Below are positions 38,168 through 49,830 of a stretch of DNA of 64,000 bases, piece after piece (position 1 is the stretch's first letter; each line of letters opens with the position of its first letter). Made by a program: the position numbers and the translations under genes. Origin of the DNA: JBBRZM01 sp963813635. GTDB taxonomy: Bacteria; Actinomycetota; Acidimicrobiia; IMCC26256; JBBRZM01. The DNA is taken from contig CAWEZO010000002.1 of the NCBI GenBank assembly GCA_963813635.1, forward strand, positions 744,001 to 808,000, read 5' to 3'. The notes under the pieces were generated by a model. The model was given only the letters and a program-made list of their open reading frames with translations. It ran no database searches and was not told the DNA's origin.

Positions 38168-38220
38168 ACTCGGTACTCAGTGCCGAGTAGGTTGAACCGT
38201 AGCGGCACTGAGTACCGAGT
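38168..38220. promoter_or_regulatory. 18-bp inverted repeat, TetR operator candidate
   Basis: The arm actcggtactcagtgccg (38168-38185) returns as its exact reverse complement at 38203-38220 after 17 bases. The first arm runs on into agtag, so actcgg...ccgagt also forms a local palindrome. It lies between the divergent P450 and TetR genes, directly before the TetR start. Confidence 0.8.
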
Positions 38221-38247
38221 GCAATGTTTCGCAGAGAGAGTCCAGCG

Positions 38248-38934
38248 ATGAGAATCGAACCCGCCCCAGCTGAGGCGCGTCGTCACGGTCCACGGCCTCG
38301 CACCAGCGCGCGGGCGATAGCGCTGGTCGCCATGCGGCTCTTCTCCGAGCAGGGGTTCCGCGAGACGACTATCGACGACATCACCTCGGCAGCCCGGGTC
38401 AGCCGGACCACGTTCTTCCGCTACTTCGACTCGAAAGCAGATCTGCTCTGGAATGAGTTCGACGCCGAGGCCGTCACGCTGCGTGCCCGCCTCGAACAAT
38501 CACCGGAAGGCCTACCGACAATGGACGCCGTCCGCCAGGCCGTTGTCGCCGTCAACCACTACCAGCCCGAGAACGAGGCCGAGTTGCGGGCGCAGGTGAA
38601 TCTCGTGCGCTCGGTGCCAGAGCTCGCCGCGAGCGCGTCAACTCACTACGAGGCTTGGGAGCGCGCCATCAGCGATTTCATCGCGCTTCGCACCGGCCAG
38701 CCGGCCGACTCGCTGATCCCTGTCGCCGTGGGACGAGCCGCGCTCGCCGTCTGCCGTACTGCTTATGAACAGTGGGCCCAAAACTCCACTGCCGAACTCA
38801 CGCGCTACCTCGACGTTGCGCTGCGCGCTGCTCGGCGAAGGATTCGCCGATCCCGTGAACATGTGGCCGACGGAAGCGATGCTTGCTTCGCGAGAGTTGT
38901 AGTCGAAGGGCCCCGCATCGGCTCGCTTGGCTAG
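38248..38934 (+). CDS. TetR-family transcriptional regulator
   Basis: A 228-residue regulator. The N-terminal helix-turn-helix is ALVAMRLFSEQGFRETTIDD, then ITSAARVSRTTFFRYFDSKA, an excellent TetR signature. The C-terminal ligand domain is helical (LIPVAVGRAALAVCRTAYEQ) and resembles MftR-type C-domains. ATG 38248 has a purine-rich stretch before it; ATG 38224 is possible but lacks one. It diverges from the P450-SDR pair, and the 18-bp inverted repeat in between is the likely operator, so self-repression and P450 repression are expected. Confidence 0.9.
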   Translation: MRIEPAPAEARRHGPRPRTSARAIALVAMRLFSEQGFRETTIDDITSAARVSRTTFFRYFDSKADLLWNEFDAEAVTLRARLEQSPEGLPTMDAVRQAVVAVNHYQPENEAELRAQVNLVRSVPELAASASTHYEAWERAISDFIALRTGQPADSLIPVAVGRAALAVCRTAYEQWAQNSTAELTRYLDVALRAARRRIRRSREHVADGSDACFARVVVEGPRIGSLG

Positions 38935-38995
38935 CACCGCTGACACGACACGTCTTCGCTGTGCACTGGTGAAGCGATCACCGAAAGGAACGACA

Positions 38996-39180
38996 GTGGC
39001 AGGGTGGCACGAAACATTCGAGAAGTTCGAGTTCGCGAGCCCAGAGTGGGTGCACATGCTCCGCGATCTCATCGTGGAAGGTCTCGCCGGTAAGGACCTG
39101 TCGGGAATCGAGTTCACTCTGTGCAAGGAATACACCGCCCCGCCTGCGCATCTACGGCGTCCCGGGTCAGACACGATCGG
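38996..39180 (+). pseudogene. 5' fragment of an unknown gene, cut by an IS3 remnant
   Basis: GTG 38996, preceded by AAAGGAA, opens WHETFEKFEFASPEWVHMLR, then DLIVEGLAGKDLSGIEFTLC and KEYTAPPAHLRRPGSDTIGW. The text reads as a genuine cytosolic protein N-terminus that I cannot name. At about 39180 it passes without a stop into IS3 transposase sequence (WLTDITEHP), so the host gene seems to have been truncated by insertion or deletion and its 3' part is absent. Confidence 0.6.
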
Positions 39181-39463
39181 GTGGCTGACTGACATCACCG
39201 AACACCCCACCGCCGAGGGGAAGCTCTACCTTTGCGCGGTCAAAGACGTGTGTTCGAACCGGATCGTCGGCTACTCGATGGACGCCCGCATGACCGCAGC
39301 ACTCGCGGTTTCCGCGTTACGGAATGCGATCGCGCTCCGCTCGCCGGCCCGGACGATCGTGTATTCAGATCGGGGCAGTTCCGATCCCATGTGTTCGTGC
39401 AGACCGTGCGCCACAACGGCCTGATCGGCTCCATGGGCCGCGTCGGCGCGTGTGGCGACAGCC
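39181..39463 (+). mobile_element. IS3-family transposase (OrfB) remnant
   Basis: WLTDITEHPTAEGKLYLCAV, then KDVCSNRIVGYSMDARMTAA and ARTIVYSDRGS match the integrase core of IS3 OrfB, including the second catalytic Asp region. The frame then breaks by about 4 missing bases and resumes as QFRSHVFVQTVRHNGLIGSM with GRVGACGDS. The N-terminal part, the final Glu region and the inverted repeats are missing. It is a dead fragment. Confidence 0.85.
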
Positions 39464-40016
39464 GGCTACGCCACCGTCGAGCTGGACGGCGCCAGCTGGA
39501 TCCATGACGTCGTCGCCGAACGAGCACTCGACGCCATCGTGTGCCTCGACACCTTCCACGTGATCGGCTGGGCCACCACCGCCCTCGACGAGGTTCGCCG
39601 CGGCGAGTGGAACAAGCTCCGCCAGGCCGGCGCCGCCAAGGCCGCCAAGCAGCTCAAAGGCTTGCGGTTCCTGCTCCGCCGGAACTGGGAGCACCTCACC
39701 ATGGGCCAACGCGAGATCATCACCGCGCTCGAGGGTGCGAACCGGCGCACCTTCCGAACGGGCCGAGCTTCCGTGAAACTCGCCCGCACCGTCCGCGACT
39801 ACCGGGCCTCGATCGAAGCGACCATCGAATGGAAGCTCACGAACGGGATCGCCGAGTCGAACAACGCCTCGATCGGCCGGGTCCGCGTCAACGCCCGCGC
39901 TTCCACGACCCTCAAGCGTTCACCATGATCATGCTCGACCGAGCCGGCATCGCCCCCGCCCTGCCCTGGACGACCGCCTCGGGACCCACGAGAGCGTCAG
40001 TTGTCCCAAAAAGAAG
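39452..40016 (+). mobile_element. ISL3-family transposase remnant
   Basis: Starting directly at the IS3 break, GYATVELDGASWIHDVVAER, then AIVCLDTFHVIGWATTALDE and WNKLRQAGAAKAAKQLKGLR, belong to the DDE transposase of ISL3. Near 39900 a shift restores FHDPQAFTMIMLDRAGIAPA after ESNNASIGRVRVNAR. The N-terminal zinc-finger/HTH half is missing. The end near 40000 (cccacgagagcgtcag) looks like the ISL3 terminus. It is inactive. Confidence 0.82.
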
Positions 40017-40188
40017 TGCCCCCCGGAGTGACCCACCTTGCGGTTGGCCCCTCCGGAGGACGCCGTGAATCTATACCGCTTGCCGAGGGCGGTCAAGTGG
40101 CGGCGTGGGAATCTTGCCCGCGCCCCGTACGATGGGTGTTCCCACACGCGTACTTGCGTCCTCGAGAGCCACCAGGAGCCGATCGTCG

Positions 40189-42276
<2,088 letters not shown>

Positions 42277-42298
42277 GCAGCGCCACCCCCGAAGGGTC

Positions 42299-42766
42299 TC
42301 AGGCGCGCTCCTCCGGGAGGATCTCACGGCCGAGGTCCGGTTCAGGTGTGCTGCCCGGCGCGCGGAGCTCGGCGACCGCGGCCCACACGTCGGTAGCGGT
42401 AGCGCTGCCGACGAACGCGCGCCGCACGACACCCTCGGCGTCGGCGATGAGGAGCATCGGGAGCCCGGAGATCGCGTACCGCTGATGCAGGTCGCGGCGC
42501 GTCTCGTCGGCGATGTCGCACGTTGCGACCGCTTCGCATTCGAGCACCACCATCTTGTCGGCTATGCCCGCGCACGAGTTGCAACGCGTCGAGGAGAACA
42601 GCGCGACGAGCCACGGCGCGTCAGGACGAGGAAAGTCGGCGCGATCGAGCTGTGCCGGCACCGGATAAGCGTCGCGTGGCGGCGGTGCGGCGCGGCGACG
42701 CTCCAGGACGAGCGCGACGACCACCGCCACGACGATGAACCCCGCGGCCAGGACGACGCGCGCCAT
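42299..42766 (-). CDS. Thioredoxin-like membrane-anchored protein
   Basis: 155 residues. An N-terminal anchor (MARVVLAAGFIVVAVVVALV) is followed by a thioredoxin fold with WLVALFSSTRCNSCAGIADK. CNSC is the CxxC active site, ISGLPMLLIADAEGVVRRAF the cis-Pro segment. ATG 42766 is chosen; the longer frame overlaps DUF5719. It is probably an extracytoplasmic thiol-disulfide or thioredoxin-like reductase. It lies 10 bp after DUF5719 on the same strand and converges with ftsH. Confidence 0.83.
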   Translation of the reverse strand: MARVVLAAGFIVVAVVVALVLERRRAAPPPRDAYPVPAQLDRADFPRPDAPWLVALFSSTRCNSCAGIADKMVVLECEAVATCDIADETRRDLHQRYAISGLPMLLIADAEGVVRRAFVGSATATDVWAAVAELRAPGSTPEPDLGREILPEERA

Positions 42767-42776
42767 CAGGAGACCG

Positions 42777-44246
42777 TTACGTGGGCCATACGATGCCGGG
42801 GCTGATCGTGACCCCGGTCGGTGCGAACCCGGCGCGCACCACATCAACTGGATGGTCGGAGCGCACGACAACCGCGGCATCGGCCGGCACGATGCCGGCG
42901 GACAGCGCGAACCTGGCGTGTTTGCCCGCCGGCACCGTGAGGCGCTGCAACGCCGGCAGTCGAAGGCGGTTGCCGCCGCTCAGCACTTCCACATCGAGAC
43001 GTGCGGGGTGGCGCCCGGGGTTGTCGACGATCAGCTCATCGTCAGCTGCTGTGACGCGTCCGGCGGCGAATGCCCACCGCCGCGCCGGCTGCGGCACGCC
43101 CAGCGCTGCGGCAACGCCGGTAGTACGTGCGGGCGCCGTGAAGGTCGCCAGCTGCTCCGCAACGACCGAGCCGCCGGACAGAACCCGGATCACGGTCGAG
43201 AAGCCGGTGCCGAGCGGTACCCGCTCGGCCGCGTTCGCGACGACGACTGTCTGGGCAGGCACGTTCAACTGCCGAGGGCTCAGTGTGATGACACCGGGCA
43301 GCTGTGCCTCGAGCGAGACCCTCGCCGGGGTGGTACCGAAGTTGGCGATCGCGATCGCATCTTGTATTCCGGGCTTGGCGTCGCCGTACGGGAACGTCCA
43401 CACCCCCGCCCCGCGCGTCACCCCCAACGAGGCCGCGATCCCCTTGCGCCCGTCTGCCGTGTTGTGGACCTGCGAGCTCTCGGCCACGACCCTGCCGGAG
43501 CGCACTTCGACGTGCGCCGCGAGCACCGCGCGCCGATCGAGTTGGTCGTTGACGGGGATGGTCACCCGCGAGTGACGCGGGACGACCAGGCCTTGCAGCG
43601 GTCCGGGCGCCTCGGGGCTGGTATCGCTCACGAAGCCGACGTCGACGACGGCGTCGTCGGGGAAGGGGTTGAACAGCGCGAGGAACAGCTGCTCGCCCTT
43701 CCCCGTGCTGCCGGCCGCGAAGTCCCACGACGTCGCGGGTTCACGTGCGCACGGCCCGGTGGCGAGCTCGGCACCGGTCCGCAACTCGTGCTCCACCACG
43801 ACCGACCGGCTGTATGTCTGCACGATCACACCCGGCTCGGCGGTCACGAGCAGATCGGCGACGCGCACTCTGACCTGCGAGTAGGGCGCGACGGGCACCG
43901 ACTTGCTCACCATCGCCGGCCGAACGCCACCCACCACCTGCACGTCGGCCGTCGTCGGGCCCGAGCTGAGGTTGGCGATGATGACGGTCTCGTCAGCACG
44001 CCCGCCGGGATTCGAGGTGCCCTCGGCGCAGTACCACGCAGCCGCGACCGTGCCCGCGGGTGCAACCGTCGGGACACCGGCGAACGACGCGTGTCGCACG
44101 CCGCCGGCACCCGCGTTGCTCGCGCTCTGGTCGAGAACCAGGGCGAGCAGCACCACGAGGAGGATCGGGAGCAACAGCGGCCACCGTCCGCCGACTGGGT
44201 CTCGCCGTTCGACGATCGCGTCAGTCGCCGGATCTGTAGCCGTCAC
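42777..44246 (-). CDS. DUF5719 family secreted/membrane-anchored protein
   Basis: 489 residues with one N-terminal helix (WPLLLPILLVVLLALVLDQS) and a beta-rich exported part: ADETVIIANLSSGPTTADVQ, QLFLALFNPFPDDAVVDVGF, HVEVRSGRVVAESSQVHNTA and repeats of that kind. The pattern and position directly downstream of a GT2/membrane glycosyltransferase are those of actinobacterial DUF5719. GTG 44246 overlaps the glycosyltransferase stop (GTGA). The linkage suggests it helps that transferase outside the membrane. Function is unknown. Confidence 0.82.
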   Translation of the reverse strand: MTATDPATDAIVERRDPVGGRWPLLLPILLVVLLALVLDQSASNAGAGGVRHASFAGVPTVAPAGTVAAAWYCAEGTSNPGGRADETVIIANLSSGPTTADVQVVGGVRPAMVSKSVPVAPYSQVRVRVADLLVTAEPGVIVQTYSRSVVVEHELRTGAELATGPCAREPATSWDFAAGSTGKGEQLFLALFNPFPDDAVVDVGFVSDTSPEAPGPLQGLVVPRHSRVTIPVNDQLDRRAVLAAHVEVRSGRVVAESSQVHNTADGRKGIAASLGVTRGAGVWTFPYGDAKPGIQDAIAIANFGTTPARVSLEAQLPGVITLSPRQLNVPAQTVVVANAAERVPLGTGFSTVIRVLSGGSVVAEQLATFTAPARTTGVAAALGVPQPARRWAFAAGRVTAADDELIVDNPGRHPARLDVEVLSGGNRLRLPALQRLTVPAGKHARFALSAGIVPADAAVVVRSDHPVDVVRAGFAPTGVTISPGIVWPT

Positions 44247-47200
44247 GCCGGCACCTCCGCCGCGCCTCGGCGCGCAACGGGCCGGCTGCGTCGCCAGAGC
44301 ACGACGAAGCCGGCCCACAAGAGCACCTGCACGAGGATCGCAAGTGCTCGTTGCCACTGACCGCTATACGTGATCGCGGTCGGCCCGCGCTTCGGCAGCA
44401 CGAATCCGTTGACCACACCGAACGGTTGCACGTGCCGCAGACTCTGCCCGTTGGCGGAGGCATGCCAGCGGCTGTCATACGCCTGGCTCCACAACACGGT
44501 GCCGGGCCCGGCCGTGCCGCCGTCGCTCGGTTGCCCGCTGATCGGTCGTGCGCCCGCGAGGTCGGTGCTCGAAGCAGCAGCCGCCGGGTCGGGTGCGTGG
44601 AGCGCGAGCGCGGCACCGGGCGGCACGACGCTGCGAACCGGCACCCACGCGCTGTTCTCGTAGAGCGTGACACCGGGATCCGACTTCAAGAGCGAGAGGT
44701 CGAGTTGCTGACCGAGCGCCGGCGCGATCCCGGCCGGACCGGGCACGAGTGGGCCACTCCCCGACCCGCGGCGCGCCGGCAGCGCGATGTAGCGGACGCC
44801 CATCGGCGCGACGAGGTGACCCAACCGGTTGGTGCGACCCGTCGCGGCAAGATCGACGGCCGCACCCAGGAGCCGATCCGCACGTCGTTCCGGGGCGCGC
44901 CACAACCCGCGCGCGTCGAGCGAGCCGTTGGTCGTCAGCAGGTAACCCACTCCGTTGCTCCGCACGGCGGGATCGAGCGGCAGAACGGACGGGTCGCCCA
45001 CCCACAGCACGCGAGAGCCGCCGTCGGCTTGTTGCGGCTGCAACACCGCGAGCGACCGCGGCCAGTCGTTGGCCGGAGCATGCCAACGACCGTCGAGCGC
45101 GTCGGCGGCGAACCCGAGTGTGGTCAAGGCAAGTGCGATCGCGGCGAGCACGCCGGCGGGTTGGCGCCAGCCGAAGCGGAACCGCGTCATGCCTTCGCCG
45201 AACGCGTCCGCGCCCAACCCGATCGCGAGCGCGATGCCGAGCGCCGCGATCGTGAGGCCCACCTCCGGTGCGGGCATCGCCACGTGGCCGAAGAAGCGCC
45301 CCGGCACCCAAACGAGCGCCCAGCCCACCAACGCGAGCGCCCACGCGCGCGCGGCCCAGGCGAGCCGCAACCGGCTTCCCATCACAAGCACCAACGCGCC
45401 CGCGATCAACAGCCCGTACGCGGCAAGTCCCGAACCCGACGGCCCCGATTGGAACCGGAGCAACGCCCCGACGTCGAGATGAGATCGATACGCCACACCC
45501 AGGGCGGCGCCGTCGACGCCCGGATGCAACATCGCCACCGACCACGGCAGCAACAGCACGAGCGCGCCCAGCCCGCCGAGCACGGCCACGCGAATCGCAC
45601 GCCCGGCCAGTGCCACCCCGTCGCGGGCGAGCGGCACCGCGATCAGGAAGGCGACCGCAACGACGAACGGAAGGACGAACGCGAGCGGATACCACGCGCT
45701 CGCCAGTGCGGTCACGCCGATGAGCGCGAGCAGCGGGCGGCGATCGCGCGCCCACTCTTGGACCGGCGCGCCGACCGAGGTGCGGTCTCGCGACCGACAT
45801 CGGCGGCGCGGAGCAACAGCAACGCGAGGAACGGCGCGAGCGCATACAGCACCAGCGGACCCAGGCGCCCGTTCGCCAGCGCATTCCGTGACACCGGGTT
45901 GACCACGTACGCGAGACCGGCCAGCACGGCAGACACTCGTGACCGCACGATCGGGCGAGAGAAGTGGTAGGCGGCAATCCCGCCGAGTGGCAACGCGCCG
46001 ACGATCACGAGCGTGCGGGCCAGACCGACCGCACCAAGAAGCACGGTGCCGAGCGCGCTCATCAACAGCAGCACGGGCGGCGCGGGGGTGGACGAACCCA
46101 TGCCCGTGTACCGCCATCCCGAGCCGAAGGTGTCGAGCAATGACCCGACGCCGGGCCACGCGGCGAGCGAACCGACCTCGGGCACGCGGTGAGGATCAGC
46201 TCGCGTGAGCCGATCAAGCCGAGGACCGCCACGGCACACGCCGCGATGGTGACCGGCTGGCGTAGACCGCTCGACGCCTCCTCGACCCAGGTGCGGCCCA
46301 CATCACCGAGAGCTCGGATCCGCTCGCGCGCCCCGAGCTCTCGGCCAGGAACGCGCGTAGCCGCGCGTTGCCGCGGGCCTGCAGCTCGTGCAGCTCACGG
46401 TCGTGGATTCGCCGGAGCGCCTGCGCGCGCGTGCGGCTCTCGCGCACCTCGTGGTAGTGACGCAGGTTCCACCACCATGCGCCCAGTACCGCCCGCGCCT
46501 GCGCCCGGCGACGGGTGAACGCGAAGATCACCGCTTCGACGAATGCCACGAGCAAGCCCACTGGCACCAGCCACGCCAGCCGCCGCTTCGAGTACGACGT
46601 CAGCAGCACCCGCACGCGGGTGCGCGCGACGTCAGCGAGCTCCGCCTCGTCTGTCTCCCCCAGCTTGACCGAAGCCTCTCGGTGTCGAACCCGGGCGTCG
46701 GGAGCAACGAGCACGCGTGCGCCTGCGAGCCGAGCACGCCAGCAGAGATCGAGGTCCTCCGAGCCGGGGAATGTTGCGGGATCGAATCCATCGAGCTCGG
46801 TGAAGAGATCCGCGCGCACGAGCAACGCGGCACTCGACACGTAGAAGACGTCGCGCACGGCGTCGTGCTGCTCCTGGTCGAGCTCCCCGGGCTCGATGTT
46901 GGTGTGGGCACCGCCGAACCTGTCGATGGACCGCCCGACCTCGAGGAGGATCTCGGGGTTGTCGGCGTCAACGAGCTTCGGGCCGACGATGCCGGCGTTG
47001 GAGCGGTACGCCTCTTCCAACATGATGCGGATCGCACTCGGGTCGAGGACGACGTCGTCGTGGCAAAAGAAGAGGAAGGTGGCGCCCTCGACCGTCGCCA
47101 GCGCCTCATTTGCCGCCCCCGCGAAGCCGACGCTCTCGGCCAGACGCTTCACGTAGGCGCCGGGCAACACGTTGGCGATACGCGGCGTCGGGTCCTCGTC

Positions 47201-47422
47201 GGACGCAACGTCGATGACGAGGATGGTGAGATCCGGATAGTCCTGGACGGCCAGCGACCGCAGCGTGTCGTCGAGCCCTGGCTCCGGATTGCGGGTCACG
47301 ACAATCGCGGCAATCGGTGGAGCTGCGGCGGGGAGGACTTCGGTGAGGGCCTCACCCTCGGTGAAAACCTCGTCGCCGGGCTCCAGGAGCGTTGGCCCGT
47401 CAGGGGGTTCCGGCGCGTCCAT
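44243..47422 (-). CDS. Bifunctional-looking GT2 plus polytopic membrane glycosyltransferase, frameshifted
   Basis: About 1060 residues in four frames. The N-terminal GT-A domain has IAAIVVTRNPEPGLDDTLRS, GFAGAANEALATVEGATFLF, FCHDDVVLDPSAIRIMLEEA and FPGSEDLDLCWRARLAGARV. A helix and a basic coiled stretch follow. The second half is a multi-helix region (TIAACAVAVLGLIGSRELIL, VLLLMSALGTVLLGAVGLAR, LLALIGVTALASAWYPLAFV) with a large external part ending in WRRSRPVARRG. Joins are inferred near 46325, 46195 and 45765. GT2 fused to a large membrane module and followed by DUF5719 is a recurring actinobacterial unit, probably exporting or extending a wall glycan. ATG 47422 is preferred. Confidence 0.8.
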
Positions 47423-47474
47423 CAGGTGGCGGCAGCCTACCAACGGGGTGCTTCGTGATTCCGGTCACGAGTGC

Positions 47475-47504
47475 TTGCAAAAGTATATGTTTCCGGAGTA
47501 CGCT
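47475..47504 (+). promoter_or_regulatory. Putative promoter of the phasin-like gene
   Basis: TTGCAA (47475-47480) and TACGCT (47499-47504) are 18 bp apart in a locally AT-rich stretch, giving a leader of about 80 nt before ATG 47594. Confidence 0.45.
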
Positions 47505-47593
47505 GATACTACGACGAGCGGTCCCACCAGGGCCTCTCGACGAACCCCCACACCTCGGGCCACGAGCACGAGGAGAGACAAACGAGGAGTCCC

Positions 47594-48028
47594 ATGAGCA
47601 TCGAAGTGCGCAAGAAGGTTCAGGACGCCGCCTACATCACGGTCGGCGTCGGCGTGATCGGCTTCCAGCAGGCGCAAGAGCGCCGGCGCGAGGCCGCCGA
47701 CAAGATCAGCAATCAGGCCAAGCACACTCGTGAGAACCTGCGCGACCTTCCCAAGGACGTGCAAACCACGGTGGAAGACACCACCAAGGACATGCGCGAG
47801 ACCTTGACGACCGCCAGGAGCAACGCCCGGGCTCGTGCCCAGGCGCTCCGCACGAAGGCCCGTTCGCGGGTCGAGCCCCTCGTGGACGACCTCCGCGACC
47901 GGGTCGAGCCGCTCGTCGAGCAGCTCCAGGCCGTGCCCGACCAGGTGAAGCAAGTGGTCGAGACGGGCACCTCACGCGTGCAGGAGATCATCGGCCGCAC
48001 CGATGGCGCGAGCCGCACTGCTGCCTGA
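47594..48028 (+). CDS. Small phasin/HBHA-like coiled-coil protein
   Basis: 144 residues, no cysteine, with long amphipathic helices: MSIEVRKKVQDAAYITVGVG, KISNQAKHTRENLRDLPKDV, RARAQALRTKARSRVEPLVD and DQVKQVVETGTSRVQEIIGR. Repeated Lys/Arg and Glu/Asp with Val/Leu every few residues recalls phasins, heparin-binding haemagglutinin-like and apolipoprotein-like proteins that coat lipid or membrane surfaces. GAGGAG stands before ATG 47594. Followed by a perfect 14-bp hairpin, so it is probably a single-gene transcript. Function not known. Confidence 0.7.
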   Translation: MSIEVRKKVQDAAYITVGVGVIGFQQAQERRREAADKISNQAKHTRENLRDLPKDVQTTVEDTTKDMRETLTTARSNARARAQALRTKARSRVEPLVDDLRDRVEPLVEQLQAVPDQVKQVVETGTSRVQEIIGRTDGASRTAA

Positions 48029-48067
48029 CCCGTGGCGCCCACCGGCGCTGCACACAAACTGCTCCAC

Positions 48068-48101
48068 CGAGATCGCCCCGCAATGGTGCGGGGCGATCTC
48101 G
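48068..48101 (+). terminator. 14-bp hairpin after the phasin-like gene
   Basis: cgagatcgccccgc (48068-48081), a six-base loop, and its exact reverse complement to 48101. No T run follows, as is common in high-GC actinobacteria. It is the probable terminator of the 47594-48028 gene. Confidence 0.7.
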
Positions 48102-48125
48102 CGTCCGGCGCCGGCACGTGGCTGG

Positions 48126-48159
48126 GGGTCGACGGCCGGCTGCACCCGGCCGTCGACCC
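48126..48159. promoter_or_regulatory. Second 14-bp hairpin just before fbiA
   Basis: gggtcgacggccgg (48126-48139), a six-base loop and the exact reverse complement at 48146-48159, only 18 bp before the fbiA ATG. It could be a second terminator or a 5' UTR element controlling F420 synthesis. Confidence 0.55.
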
Positions 48160-48177
48160 GCCGGTACGCTCGCCGGC

Positions 48178-49115
48178 ATGTTGACTGCGCTCGCGGGAGG
48201 GGTCGGAGCGGCCCGGTTCCTTCGTGGGCTCGTCGACGTCGTCGACCCGAGCGACATCACGGTCGTGGTCAACACGGCCGACGACGACGAGTTCCACGGC
48301 CTCCTCGTCTCGCCCGACCTCGACTCTGTCACGTACACGCTCGCCGACGCTTCGAATCCCGAGACCGGCTGGGGACTCGCTAGCGAGACGTTCGCCACGA
48401 TGGACGCGCTCGACCGTTACGGCGTGCCGACGTGGTTCCGCCTCGGCGACCGTGACCTCGCGACCCACTTGTTCCGCACGCAACGCCTGCGCGACGGCGC
48501 CACCTTGTCGAAGGTGACCGCCGAGATCACCGCGGCCTGGAACCTCGAGTGTCGGCTCCTGCCAATGAGCGACGACCGTGTCGCCACACGTATCGACGCG
48601 CGCGTCGACGACGGCGAGCCCCACGAGCTGCGCTTGCAGGAGTGGTTCGTGCGCCACCGCGCCGAGCCACCGGTCGTGGCGGTGCGGTTCGAAGGCATCA
48701 GTGCCGCACGGCCGGCACCGGGCGTGCTCGACGCCATCGCAACCGCCGACACAATCCTCGTCTGCCCGAGCAACCCGGTCATCTCGATCGGGCCGATCCT
48801 CGCCGTGCCCGGCGTGCGTGACGCGCTCGTCGCGGACGCGACCGCGTCGTGGGTGTCAGCCCGATCATCGCCGGGCATCCGGTCAAGGGTCCGGCCGATC
48901 GGCTCATGGCGCCACTCGGCATGGAAGTGTCGTGTGTCGGTGTGGCACGCGCGTACCGAGATTTTTGCGGCACGCTCGTGATCGATGCCGACGACCGCGC
49001 TCGCGCTCCCGCCATCGAGCGGCTCGGAGTGCACGCGGTCGTCGCCGACACCCTCATGCGCGACGCACGCGTCGCGGCAGCGCTCGCACGCGACACGCTC
49101 GACGCCGTTGCCTGA
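48178..49115 (+). CDS. fbiA: 2-phospho-L-lactate transferase (CofD/FbiA), frameshifted
   Basis: About 312 residues. CofD/FbiA transfers a phosphoenolpyruvyl or phospholactyl group to the deazaflavin Fo in coenzyme F420 synthesis. The N-terminus MLTALAGGVGAARFLRGLVD is diagnostic, as are VVNTADDDEFHGLLVSPDLD, WFRLGDRDLATHLFRTQRL and VCPSNPVISIGPILAVPGVR. A missing base near 48840 breaks the frame; it resumes as GVSPIIAGHPVKGPADRLMA and ends in DTLDAVA at 49115. ATG 48178 is chosen from homologue length. The cofE gene follows at once. Confidence 0.93.
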
Positions 49116-49116
49116 C

Positions 49117-49830
49117 GTGTCGGGCGAGCTCCGGGTCATACCGGTGCGGGGCGTCCCCGAAGTCGGGGCCGGCGATCAGATTGCGCGTCAGCTCTCCGAT
49201 GCCGCGGCCGCGCAGGACACACCGTTGCGCGACGGCGACATCCTCGTCGTGACGCAGAAGATCGTGTCGAAGGCCGAGGGGCGGGTCGTTGCGCTCGACC
49301 CGTCCGATGCCGCGGCGCGTGTCGCGTTGATCGAGTCGGAGTCGGTACGGATGCTCCGCCGTCGCGGCGAGCTCATCATCAGCGAGACCCGTCACGGTTT
49401 CGTGTGCGCAAACGCGGGTGTCGACGTTTCCAACGTCGAGCACGGCGCCGCCGCCCTGCTCCCGGTAGATCCCGACCGTTCGGCGCGCAAGCTGCGCGAC
49501 GTGATTCAAATCGAGCACGGTGTCACTGTCGGCGTGATCATCTCCGACACCTTCGGACGTGCGTGGCGCATGGGCCTCACCGATGTCGCTATCGGCGTAT
49601 GCGGTGTCGCCGCGCTCGTCGATCTCAAGGGCCAGCGCGACGCGAACGGTCGCGCGTTGCAGGTCACCGAGATCGCGATCGCCGATGAGCTGGCATCCGC
49701 CGCGGAGCTCGTGATGGGCAAGGCGGCCGGCATACCGGCTGCGATCGTGCGGGGACTCGAGCCGGCGTGGCTGGCGGAAGCGACCGGCGCAGAGCTGATC
49801 CGTCCTCCCGCCGAAGACCTGTTCCGGTGA
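49117..49830 (+). CDS. cofE: Coenzyme F420:gamma-glutamyl ligase (CofE)
   Basis: A 237-residue ligase that adds glutamate(s) to F420-0. It reads LRVIPVRGVPEVGAGDQIAR, DGDILVVTQKIVSKAEGRVV, RHGFVCANAGVDVSNVEHGA, VTVGVIISDTFGRAWRMGLT and GKAAGIPAAIVRGLEP, all typical of CofE and of the N-terminal half of mycobacterial FbiB. The GTG at 49117, one base after the fbiA stop, gives the family length. Its stop overlaps the next gene by 4 bp. Unlike FbiB, no nitroreductase domain is fused. Confidence 0.93.
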   Translation: MSGELRVIPVRGVPEVGAGDQIARQLSDAAAAQDTPLRDGDILVVTQKIVSKAEGRVVALDPSDAAARVALIESESVRMLRRRGELIISETRHGFVCANAGVDVSNVEHGAAALLPVDPDRSARKLRDVIQIEHGVTVGVIISDTFGRAWRMGLTDVAIGVCGVAALVDLKGQRDANGRALQVTEIAIADELASAAELVMGKAAGIPAAIVRGLEPAWLAEATGAELIRPPAEDLFR

